A stretch of 11,641 bases of DNA from JAUVIB01 sp964424545 (GTDB taxonomy: Bacteria > Calditrichota > Calditrichia > Calditrichales > Calditrichaceae), in NCBI GenBank assembly GCA_964424545.1, contig CAYRJN010000119.1:1-11641 (forward strand), given 5' to 3'. This document shows positions 1-7,094 of this stretch, in pieces. The notes beneath the pieces were generated by a model. That model was not told where the DNA came from and made no database searches. It worked only from the letters and a program-made list of their open reading frames with translations. A program made the position numbers and the translations under genes. Position 1 is the stretch's first letter. Each line of letters opens with the position of its first letter.

Positions 1-398
1 GATGCCACGATCGCTCTTCCGCTTGTACGGTCTAATCCGTCCATCAGCGGCATAAGGGTTGAATCGAGCGAATCGCCCGGTTGATAGTCTAAGGTAGGAT
101 TGTCGCCGGGGATGCTTTGATAGCCCTGAAAAACGATCGGCGATTCGGCGTATCCGGTATGCGCTACAGTAATTTTATCGCCGGAATAGAACCCTGCTTT
201 TATAAAGACGGTATCTCCCGGCTGCGCCAAACCGGAAGCATAATTAATTGTCTTCCAGGCGCTTTTTTCTGTTAAACCGCTATTTGAATCGCTACCGTTT
301 ACATTTACATAATAAGTTGAAGCGCCTGATATACTAAAAAGCAACAAGAAAAAGAAAAAAGTTTTAACGGAAACAGATATCTGTTTACTCTTATGCAT
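1..398 (-). CDS. Secreted parallel beta-helix protein, family A, N-terminal part (runs off the window)
   Basis: The reading frame is open from the ATG at 398 to the window edge and gives 132 residues. It begins with a short basic stretch and a Phe/Leu-rich hydrophobic core ending in SISGAS, a clear signal peptide. The mature part starts STYYVNVNGSDSNSGLTEKS, then a Trp-Lys-Thr-Ile segment and PGDTVFIKAGFYSG. This is the DUF1565-like opening of right-handed beta-helix proteins. It aligns throughout with the family A proteins at 3202-5049 and 5082-6956, including the IPGD and LMPLMDG segments, so it is a third paralogue. The beta-helix and any sorting tail lie outside the window. The start is uncertain: an in-frame ATG at 428 would add ten residues (MLKHLINNII), and neither site has a good ribosome binding site. 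An extracellular or cell-surface location is inferred from the signal peptide and paralogy; the substrate is unknown. Confidence 0.85.
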   Translation of the reverse strand, partial: MHKSKQISVSVKTFFFFLLLFSISGASTYYVNVNGSDSNSGLTEKSAWKTINYASGLAQPGDTVFIKAGFYSGDKITVAHTGYAESPIVFQGYQSIPGDNPTLDYQPGDSLDSTLMPLMDGLDRTSGRAIVA

Positions 399-468
399 AA
401 TAATATTATTTATCAAATGCTTTAACATATCAGACGACCAACTTACCTATTAAACGAACATTTATTAT

Positions 469-2475
469 TTACTTAAGTATTAACATCTTTTTGACAGCGA
501 CAAAATTTCCGGCGGATATCTTATAAAAATACATTCCGCTGGGCAGATTGCCGGCCTCAAAGACGACCTTATGCAAACCGGCGGGAAGAGTACCGTTTAC
601 AAGCTCTGCTACCTTTTCGCCCAACACATTATAGACATCCATCGTAACATATTCACGACTTGGCAACGTATAGCTAATCGTTGTGCTTGGATTAAAAGGA
701 TTGGGGTAATTTTGTTGTAACGAAAAATCTTCAGGCATTATTTTTGATTCTTCGCTAACAGCATTATTAACATCAGGGACATCGTCAGATAAGTTTGTAA
801 CGTCAACCCTGTCGTTTGTTTGCAACGTATGCCCATGCCCCGTTACATCTTCCCTAAAATCCGTACGATCAAAAGTCCAATACGCTTCCAAACCATCAGC
901 ATTAATGTCTATTTCACGCATATCACTTTTTATTTCTTCTTGCGTACGCGCTTTATACCATACACAAACTTCGTCAAACTTTGCCATTGCAGCCGACCAA
1001 AAATTATCTTGGTTGAAATCCCTAAAATGTCCAATTATAACATTGGGCATCATATTAGGATGACCGTTTGCCGTTATTGAAGTACTATCACGATCTAATT
1101 CATCATTAATATACCACGCATAAGTATGACTAACGCCGTCAACGGATAAGGCGATATGATACCATTTATCAGTAACAAATTCTTTTTTTCCCGTACCACC
1201 GAAAGCGTATCCAGACCCGTTGGAGGATAACACATGTCTTTTCACATGCGTATCGGGGTCTTCGGTTTGCACGTACCATTGAGTAGAACTACCGGGGCCA
1301 TCTTCTGCGGTTTCAAGAAGATGTAATTCCTGAACCACATCATCATCAAATGTTCTGAATTTAACCCAGCACTCTAACGTCCAACTCTTTTGAGTTATAT
1401 CAAAATCTGTTGCAAGGAGTAACTCATCCAACGTGCCATTGTTTAACTCAATTGACCTATTGGATGCCGCAGACATTACAAAAACGGAAACATTATCGCT
1501 GTCTGTTTTCCCGTCATTATCGGTAACCGTTAAAACGATTTCATGTTCGCCTTGATCAAGACTTACCGTATCAATAGCGCCGTTAGCTATTTCCATACCA
1601 TTCTCTGTCCATGAATAATTTTCTATTGTACCGTCTTTATCCTTAGAGGCGCTTCCATCAAGAATTATACTGTTTGCGCTATCCGCCGGAACGATCATAT
1701 CCTCCCCGGCATTGGCTACCGGCCTTCCCTTACTGTAAAAAACACCATCGACCCATGTGTCATCGCCCATATTATATAAACTTAGGTTGTTTCCGCCAAT
1801 CAAATTCCTGGCCATTCCACCGGAGCCTTCATTGAATTGATAATAAAACTCCAAATCGTTTTCCGATCCGCTTAGTTCATGCCCCATATTTGCAAGTATC
1901 TCTGTTTGGCTTCGTTCAACCTTCCAGAACCTCAATTCATCAAGACAACCTATCCAGCGGTCGTCATTGGTTGTATCAGGCGGACTGTAAGGCTCGGCGT
2001 CATTACCAATGATTATCGTGTATATATAACCGCCTACGGCATAGGACGAATCTTCAGCGATACCGTTAAAATACAACTTACCAAATCCTGCGCCATTTTT
2101 TTGACTCTGTGAGTATGCAACATGTACCCAATTATCTACGGTATCCGAACTACTTGCAGCAATAGTCGATTTAGATTTCAGCCATACGCCGTTTCCGCCG
2201 TCATAAACAGCAAAATGCCCGTCGCCGTCTCTCATCATTTTGATATGATTTGACGAAACAAAGGTTTGATTCCCGGTAATTGCCGAATCCAGCTTTACCC
2301 ATGCTTCTATAGTAAAAACACTCGTATAATCTCCATCAGGGCTTTTTAAATAGTTGTCTTTTGCGCCATCAATGCCAAATTGCAATGCCGTATCCTGAGC
2401 AAAAAGAGATATGTTGAATAACAATAATGAAATTATTACGGCGCTAAAAATGTTACGATTGGTAGAACACATCAT
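469..2475 (-). CDS. Secreted LamG-PKD-LamG surface protein with type IX sorting tail
   Basis: This 668-residue protein has a signal peptide (residues 1-26, cleavage expected at LFA/Q). Next comes a concanavalin A-like LamG/laminin-G-3 domain (about 28-235; FTIEAWVKL, WVHVAYSQS, CLDELRFWKVERSQTEI). A PKD domain follows (about 251-334; RPVANAGED, LDGSASKDKDGTIENYSW, HEIVLTVTDNDGKT). A second LamG domain covers about 338-540 (WTLECWVKF, KWYHIALSVDG, FDEVCVWYKARTQEEI). The C-terminal sorting domain (about 583-668) contains QQNYPNPFNPSTTI, VYNVLGEKVAEL and a final KKMLILK. LamG and PKD folds bind glycans or proteins or act as spacers; no catalytic motif is visible, so an adhesive or carbohydrate-binding surface role is likely. 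The start is set by AAGGA at 2485-2489, nine bases before the first of two adjacent ATGs. A probable terminator lies upstream, so this gene may have its own promoter in the 71-base gap, although none is obvious there. Confidence 0.93.
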   Translation of the reverse strand: MMCSTNRNIFSAVIISLLLFNISLFAQDTALQFGIDGAKDNYLKSPDGDYTSVFTIEAWVKLDSAITGNQTFVSSNHIKMMRDGDGHFAVYDGGNGVWLKSKSTIAASSSDTVDNWVHVAYSQSQKNGAGFGKLYFNGIAEDSSYAVGGYIYTIIIGNDAEPYSPPDTTNDDRWIGCLDELRFWKVERSQTEILANMGHELSGSENDLEFYYQFNEGSGGMARNLIGGNNLSLYNMGDDTWVDGVFYSKGRPVANAGEDMIVPADSANSIILDGSASKDKDGTIENYSWTENGMEIANGAIDTVSLDQGEHEIVLTVTDNDGKTDSDNVSVFVMSAASNRSIELNNGTLDELLLATDFDITQKSWTLECWVKFRTFDDDVVQELHLLETAEDGPGSSTQWYVQTEDPDTHVKRHVLSSNGSGYAFGGTGKKEFVTDKWYHIALSVDGVSHTYAWYINDELDRDSTSITANGHPNMMPNVIIGHFRDFNQDNFWSAAMAKFDEVCVWYKARTQEEIKSDMREIDINADGLEAYWTFDRTDFREDVTGHGHTLQTNDRVDVTNLSDDVPDVNNAVSEESKIMPEDFSLQQNYPNPFNPSTTISYTLPSREYVTMDVYNVLGEKVAELVNGTLPAGLHKVVFEAGNLPSGMYFYKISAGNFVAVKKMLILK

Positions 2476-2484
2476 TTTTGTTCA

Positions 2485-2489
2485 TCCTT
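2485..2489 (-). promoter_or_regulatory. Shine-Dalgarno site of the LamG gene
   Basis: AAGGA on the minus strand lies nine bases before the first ATG at 2475. It favours that start over the second, adjacent ATG at 2472. Confidence 0.6.
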
Positions 2490-2536
2490 AATAATGAATG
2501 AATGTAAAATATAATTACGTTTAAATGAATTCGGTT

Positions 2537-2561
2537 AAAAATGCGATTATCGTTTAATCGC
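2537..2561 (-). terminator. Probable intrinsic terminator overlapping the GNAT stop codon
   Basis: Read on the minus strand, GCGATTA is followed by the five-base loop AACGA, the exact complement TAATCGC, and then A and five T. The second stem arm begins with the TAA stop of the acetyltransferase gene. The stem is only seven pairs with three G-C pairs, so efficiency may be partial. Stem, loop and T-run are all in the right orientation and directly after the gene, which is why I favour a terminator over chance. Confidence 0.5.
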
Positions 2562-3149
2562 TGTATCAGTTCCCGTTATGATATTGGGCGGCTCAAAATC
2601 ATCATCCGTAGGCTGGCCGCAATTCTCATGAAGCGGTAAAAACATCTTCCGCTCACGTACAACCCTACCGTCGCCGGCAATATTATCGATATCGCCGAGA
2701 TATCTAAATCCCATTTTTAGATATAATTGATAGGCTGTTTCATTCGTTAATACGGTGGTTAATAAAATCCCGTCTTTTTTATACCTTTTTGCATCCTGGA
2801 TAAGCACTTCCATCATTTTTTTTCCAAGACCTTTCCCCTGGTACGCGTCATCAATACCGATACCGAGAATGGGAAAAGTCGTATTGAACTTCCAAAGAAA
2901 AAAATATCCGACAACTTTATTATCCGATAGGGTAATATAAATAAGATCGATTCCCTTTTTATTACGCTCAACAAATTGTAAAATGGTGTCTTCATCATAT
3001 CGGTGCGGTAAAAATTGCGAACGCGTTTTTTCCGATAGATTTTCATTAAATTTTATAAGAGCATGAACATCGGACTCGGATAACTTTTTAATGTAAAAAT
3101 TCTCACCCTGTTTACTTTTTAATTTTGCATTATTATGATTCTTTTCCAT
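2547..3149 (-). CDS. GNAT-family N-acetyltransferase
   Basis: This 200-residue cytoplasmic protein has no signal peptide. Acetyl-CoA binding motif A of the GNAT fold is clear at about residues 96-120: GIGIDDAYQGKGLGKKMMEV, with the Q-G-K-G-L-G pyrophosphate loop at 104-109. The strand before it (VVGYFFLWKF, 79-88) and the motif B region (NETAYQLYLKMGFRYLG, 136-152) complete the core. The family moves an acetyl group from acetyl-CoA to an amine; the acceptor here cannot be told. About 25 residues after the fold (HENCGQPTDDDFEPPN and on) are polar and probably unstructured. The ATG at 3149 has only a weak, distant GGAT upstream. The gene sits 52 bases after the family A gene and probably shares its transcript. 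It is the only non-exported product among surface proteins, so its functional link to them is unclear. Confidence 0.9.
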   Translation of the reverse strand: MEKNHNNAKLKSKQGENFYIKKLSESDVHALIKFNENLSEKTRSQFLPHRYDEDTILQFVERNKKGIDLIYITLSDNKVVGYFFLWKFNTTFPILGIGIDDAYQGKGLGKKMMEVLIQDAKRYKKDGILLTTVLTNETAYQLYLKMGFRYLGDIDNIAGDGRVVRERKMFLPLHENCGQPTDDDFEPPNIITGTDTAIKR

Positions 3150-3201
3150 ATCGTTTTATTTATATCCTAATTTTTTATTCATACCCTAAAACGAAACCAT
3201 A

Positions 3202-5049
3202 TTATTTCACGAGCAGCATTCTCTTAAATAATTTGAAATTTCCGGCGGAAACTTTGTATAAATAGATACCGCTTGGCAAATTAAAGGCGTTAAATACAAC
3301 TTTATGATCACCTGCGGCCAATTTATCGTTTAATAATTCGGCAATCTTTTGTCCTAAAATATTATAGACCGTAATAGTAACCGTCTCATTATACGGAACA
3401 AAAAAACGTATGGTTGTACTGGGATTAAACGGATTAGGATAATTATTATGAAGAATAAATTTATCCCTCATGGCAATACTGCTTTCCACGATCGACACGG
3501 GAGATGAATTGTATTCATAGATTCCCATATCTATAACCGCCACGTTGTCGTCATTACCATCTACAATTCTCACATTCCCCGCAGCATCATATTCAGGAAG
3601 GGATAAACCGGTAGTATCCGAAGTTCCGGCATCGATGCAGGGTGAGGTCGCGGATAAATTATAATCCCCATTGGAGGTGTCTACAAACAAGGGGTCTGCT
3701 TCCAATAAATCGCTTCCTGTCGGAGTGCTAAAACCGTTGTCCCAAAAATCACAATTCGTATAGACGGCGTCTAAATTATAACTGCCCGATTTTAGATTTG
3801 TTACATTTGTAATAATGGAGTTAATTATTTCATTATTATTATTCGTGCGGCTACATTGAAAAAGGTTCGTTCCGCCGTCTATAACCGTATTGATAAAACG
3901 ATTATTATCGGCTGATTTATTGTAGTATCCATTATACGAATTAAAATCTATTACATATTTTGAATTCTGAAATATACAGTTATAAAAATCATTATTATTG
4001 CCGGCATAATCGGGATTACTATCATCCTCGCCCGTATACATAAAACGAACGGCGCTATTACAATCCACCGCTTTACAATTATAAAATTTATTATGATTTG
4101 CTCCGTCACGCACTAAAAAGCCTACTGCCCCGTATGCCGTGCAATTTTTAAAAACATTATTAGTAACGCCATGATGCCTTACCACAAATCCGCCGCCTTC
4201 CAAGTTTCTCGCCACACAATTCTCAAACAAATTCCCGGAATAGCTATAACCGTCGCCTTTAATGCAAAATCCATGGCCCACATGTTCCAAATTACCGACG
4301 CGTTCTATATAACAATTTCTGATTGTATTATCGTTACTTTCAATTTCAAAATAGTAATCCGTATTGGCATAAGTGTTTTGAGCGTCGTCGCAATATACCT
4401 TTACGTTTTCCAATAAATTGTTGTCATTTTTGTAAACCATAAGCGCTTCGGCTGCGGAGTTAAGTACTACACAGTTTCTTATCGTATTATGACCGTTCGA
4501 ACTATAGTAAATACCGATAGCCGTTCCCGAATAGCTGTCATTGATATCTCCGATATTTGTTACAATTATATTTTCTATCGTATAATAACTGCCGGACCAA
4601 GTATTCACACCATCGGTATAATTGGTAACCTGAAAATTTCTGAGTATGGTATAGGATGAAGTCTGTATGGCCGTTCCTGCTGTGGCGCGGTTACCGCCGT
4701 CTAACAAGGGCATTTTGGTGGAGTCTAAATCCCTGTTCGTTTCATAATCCCACCAGTCGATATTGGCAACATCGCCCGGAATATTTTTATAGCCTTCAAA
4801 AAGTGTGGAAGAATTCGATGTCCCGCTGGGAATTTTTAAATTTTCTCCCGAATAAGTTCCCGCTTTAACGTACACAGTATCTCCGGCGGAAATATGTTTT
4901 GTCGCATATTCTATTGTTTTCCAGGCGCTGCTTTCCGATAGACCGTCATTGGAATCATTACCGGTTGTTGCCACATAATATGTTGCACCGTAAACCATAG
5001 AAAATATCTGTATTACAGTAATAATCGTTATTGTTTTTATTATTCTCAT
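3202..5049 (-). CDS. Secreted parallel beta-helix protein, family A, with type IX sorting tail
   Basis: This 615-residue protein has a signal peptide (1-22, ending VYGA). A DUF1565-like opening follows (TYYVATTGNDSNDGLSES, then GDTVYVKAGTYSGENL to about 72). The right-handed beta-helix covers about 125-415, with repeated turn motifs such as NCVV, NCYI, NCVA, NCTA, NCKA and NCIF, the usual asparagine-ladder look. A cap region (about 452-513; ADPLFVD, NLSATSPCIDAG, IDMGIYEY) resembles the choice-of-anchor Q domain. The sorting tail (about 533-615) has NNYPNPFNPSTTI and VYNILGQKIAELL. Conserved polar residues on neighbouring coils include Glu255, His256, Lys264, Arg291-His292 and Arg314-Asp315. 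The fold is common among polysaccharide lyases and glycan-binding proteins; a lyase role is possible but unproven. AGGA at 5060-5063 supports the start. It lies 32 bases after its paralogue at 5082-6956, so co-transcription is likely. Confidence 0.93.
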   Translation of the reverse strand: MRIIKTITIITVIQIFSMVYGATYYVATTGNDSNDGLSESSAWKTIEYATKHISAGDTVYVKAGTYSGENLKIPSGTSNSSTLFEGYKNIPGDVANIDWWDYETNRDLDSTKMPLLDGGNRATAGTAIQTSSYTILRNFQVTNYTDGVNTWSGSYYTIENIIVTNIGDINDSYSGTAIGIYYSSNGHNTIRNCVVLNSAAEALMVYKNDNNLLENVKVYCDDAQNTYANTDYYFEIESNDNTIRNCYIERVGNLEHVGHGFCIKGDGYSYSGNLFENCVARNLEGGGFVVRHHGVTNNVFKNCTAYGAVGFLVRDGANHNKFYNCKAVDCNSAVRFMYTGEDDSNPDYAGNNNDFYNCIFQNSKYVIDFNSYNGYYNKSADNNRFINTVIDGGTNLFQCSRTNNNNEIINSIITNVTNLKSGSYNLDAVYTNCDFWDNGFSTPTGSDLLEADPLFVDTSNGDYNLSATSPCIDAGTSDTTGLSLPEYDAAGNVRIVDGNDDNVAVIDMGIYEYNSSPVSIVESSIAMRDKFILHNNYPNPFNPSTTIRFFVPYNETVTITVYNILGQKIAELLNDKLAAGDHKVVFNAFNLPSGIYLYKVSAGNFKLFKRMLLVK

Positions 5050-5081
5050 TTTGTAAACATCCTATTTTTATAAAAATTAAA

Positions 5082-5234
5082 TTATCGAATTAGTATCATT
5101 TTTTTGATTTCCGTAAAATTTTTTGTATGCAGCTTATAAAGGTATACGCCGCTGGCCAGATCCGCTCCGTCAAAACGAATCGAATGTATTCCCGCGGATA
5201 AATGATCATTGATTAATTCCGCTACTTTTTCTCC
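5082..5234 (-). repeat. Sorting-tail repeat, copy 1 (pairs with 11488-11640)
   Basis: The final 51 codons, including the stop, align without gaps with the final 51 codons at 11488-11640. I count about 24 mismatches in 153 bases by hand, and 41 of 50 residues are identical. The stretch from ASGVYLYKLHTKNFTEIKKM is unchanged. The copies are in the same orientation, about 6.4 kb apart. Confidence 0.85.
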
Positions 5235-6956
5235 GCTTATATTATAAACGGACAATTCAACCTTCTCGGCGACGGGCAAAGTAAAGCGAATGGTAGTGGT
5301 CGGGTTGAACGGATTAGGGAAATTGTTTTCGAGACTATATGTCTTTGGACTTCTGTTTGTTTCATGAATAGCCGTACTTTGCTGATACTCGTGAATTCCC
5401 ATATCAATGGTTGCTGTTTTATGTTCATTGGATTTGAATAGTCTCGGATTACCGTAATAATCCTTTTCGGGAAGATTAAGGCCGGTTGTATCCGGAATGC
5501 CGGCATCAATGCACGGGGAATAATGGTCCAAATGATAATCCCCGTTATCGGCAGAAATCCATTTGGGATCCGCTTGTAAAATATTATCATAAGTCGTATG
5601 CCCATCCTGCGGAAGATCAAAGCCTAAATTCCAAAAATCGGTATATGAATAAACCATATTGATGCTTTTACCGGTTCGCCAATTATAGGCACCTACATTA
5701 GCCACAATACAGTTTATCATTTGATTATTTTCATTATCCCGGTTGGAAGTGAATAAATATTCGGCACCGTTAAATACACAATTGATAAAACGATTATCGG
5801 TAGCCGCTTTATCCACATAGGAACTTCCATAAGAAATAAAATAATTTTTAGTATCTTCAAAAATACAATTGTAAAAATTATTTGCATATCCCGCATAAGT
5901 CGCGTTTTCATCTTCACCGGAAAAATAGAAGGCAACCGATAAACCGGTGCCTTCCGTTTTACAGTCGTAATAATTATTATAGGCGGCACCGTCTCTGATG
6001 ATAAACCCATCGCCGTTTTCTCCGCCGATTGCCACACAATTTTTGAAGGTATTGTATTTTACACCGCTATGCCTAACATAGAAAGCTGCATTTTTTAGGT
6101 TTTTTGCCACGCAATCTTCAATGAGATTGTATTCACCCTTTTCTTTCATTCCTATACCGGCTCCGCCATGATCCAGATCCCCGACTCTTTCTATATAACA
6201 ATCTCTCAGCACATTATTGTTACCGCTAAAATTCAGATAGTAATCGGTAGCGGCGTTGACATCAGGCTGTCCGCTAAATCCCTGATCACAATAGACATCA
6301 CAGTTTTCAACCAAACAACTATCGGAATACTCAAAATCAATTCCTTCTGCTGCCGCATTGACGACCGTGCAATTTTTTAATAACATATTACGGCTGTATG
6401 CAAAAACAATTCCCTTGCCGGAATAATAATCCGGATTACTGCTGAGTTTTCCGAAATTAACGGCAATCACATTTTCTATGGTATTATTGTAGGAATTTCC
6501 CTGCGACCATCCTGCTTGAATGCCGTTTAAATAATTGGTTATTTGAAAATTCTTTATGGTGATAAAATGGCTGTTATTGATGTTAAAAGCCGTTCCTTTG
6601 GAACGATCTCCTCCGTTCAACAAAGGCATTTGAGAAGCATCCAATTCGTTGCCATAATGCCACCAATCCGTATTAGTTATATCGCCCGGCACCGTTTTAT
6701 AGCCTTCTATCACTATGGGTCGGCCGGATTGACCGCTAACATTTAACCTTATTTCTTCATTGCCGTAATCACCGGCTTTTACCCATATACTATCCCCTGC
6801 ATTCACCTTTGATACCGCATATTTAATGGTTTGCCAGGCATTTGCTTCACTTAAACCGTCATTTGCGTTATTCCCGCTTGTTGTTACATAATATGTCGTT
6901 GCAAAGCTCAAATTAACTATCATCAAACTCAACAAAATAAGTAGTTTTCTATCCAT
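5082..6956 (-). CDS. Secreted parallel beta-helix protein, family A, with type IX sorting tail
   Basis: This 624-residue protein aligns end to end with the 3202-5049 product. It has a signal peptide (1-19, ending SFA) and an opening TTYYVTTSGNNANDGLSEAN followed by GDSIWVKAGDYG. The beta-helix spans about 120-420, with strong blocks CYIERVGDLDHGG, VRHSGVKYNTFKNC, IIRDGAAYNN and FSGEDENATYAGYANNFYNC. The cap spans about 462-524 (ADPKWIS, HYSPCIDAG, TIDMGIHEY). The sorting tail spans about 541-624 (ENNFPNPFNPTTTI, VYNISGEKVAELI). Lys271 and Arg295-His296 match Lys264 and Arg291-His292 of the paralogue. Its last 50 residues resemble the partial protein at 11488-11641 more than its immediate neighbour. 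AAAGGA at 6968-6973, eleven bases before the ATG, supports the start. As first gene after the 138-base gap it probably begins a transcription unit that includes the downstream paralogue and the acetyltransferase. Confidence 0.93.
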   Translation of the reverse strand: MDRKLLILLSLMIVNLSFATTYYVTTSGNNANDGLSEANAWQTIKYAVSKVNAGDSIWVKAGDYGNEEIRLNVSGQSGRPIVIEGYKTVPGDITNTDWWHYGNELDASQMPLLNGGDRSKGTAFNINNSHFITIKNFQITNYLNGIQAGWSQGNSYNNTIENVIAVNFGKLSSNPDYYSGKGIVFAYSRNMLLKNCTVVNAAAEGIDFEYSDSCLVENCDVYCDQGFSGQPDVNAATDYYLNFSGNNNVLRDCYIERVGDLDHGGAGIGMKEKGEYNLIEDCVAKNLKNAAFYVRHSGVKYNTFKNCVAIGGENGDGFIIRDGAAYNNYYDCKTEGTGLSVAFYFSGEDENATYAGYANNFYNCIFEDTKNYFISYGSSYVDKAATDNRFINCVFNGAEYLFTSNRDNENNQMINCIVANVGAYNWRTGKSINMVYSYTDFWNLGFDLPQDGHTTYDNILQADPKWISADNGDYHLDHYSPCIDAGIPDTTGLNLPEKDYYGNPRLFKSNEHKTATIDMGIHEYQQSTAIHETNRSPKTYSLENNFPNPFNPTTTIRFTLPVAEKVELSVYNISGEKVAELINDHLSAGIHSIRFDGADLASGVYLYKLHTKNFTEIKKMILIR

Positions 6957-7013
6957 TTTTTATTTAATCCTTTATAATAAATGAAACATATCCGTTATTT
7001 AAACAAACTAATA

Positions 7014-7045
7014 ATTGTATCAATATTTATTCGCATTACTGTCAA
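7014..7045 (-). promoter_or_regulatory. Possible promoter ahead of the family A operon
   Basis: In the 138-base gap the minus strand reads TTGACA (7040-7045), a perfect -35 hexamer, then TACAAT (7014-7019), one base from TATAAT. The spacing is 20 bases, longer than the usual 16-18, which weakens the call. It lies about 58 bases before the ATG at 6956, and this is the longest gap in the window, so a new transcript starting here is plausible. Confidence 0.3.
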
Positions 7046-7094
7046 GGTATATCTGCTATCTTTGTAGCAGTAACCATGTTAAACGATAATGCTT

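Noticed and set aside
820..1080. Plus-strand open frames of 60-90 codons
   Set aside because: All lie opposite the strongly supported minus-strand genes, have odd composition and no ribosome binding site or domain.
3152..3193. Inverted repeat CGTTTTA / TAAAACG between the family A and acetyltransferase genes
   Set aside because: The seven-base arms are 28 bases apart, AT-rich and without a T-run; likely chance.
5064..5077. Fourteen-base palindrome ATTTTTATAAAAAT between the two family A genes
   Set aside because: It contains only A and T, has no loop and is common by chance in an AT-rich gap.
5237..5620. Open frame of 127 codons inside the 5082-6956 gene
   Set aside because: It lies wholly within a well-supported gene in another frame and is rich in Ile, Arg and Pro with no recognisable domain; the same holds for the frames at 5717-6037, 2813-3046, 9130-9360 and 10704-10922.
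7053..7070. Hairpin CTGCTA / TAGCAG as an intrinsic terminator
   Set aside because: The stem is six pairs and is followed on the minus strand by ATATACC rather than a T-run, so I do not call it a terminator, although it may still mark a transcript boundary.
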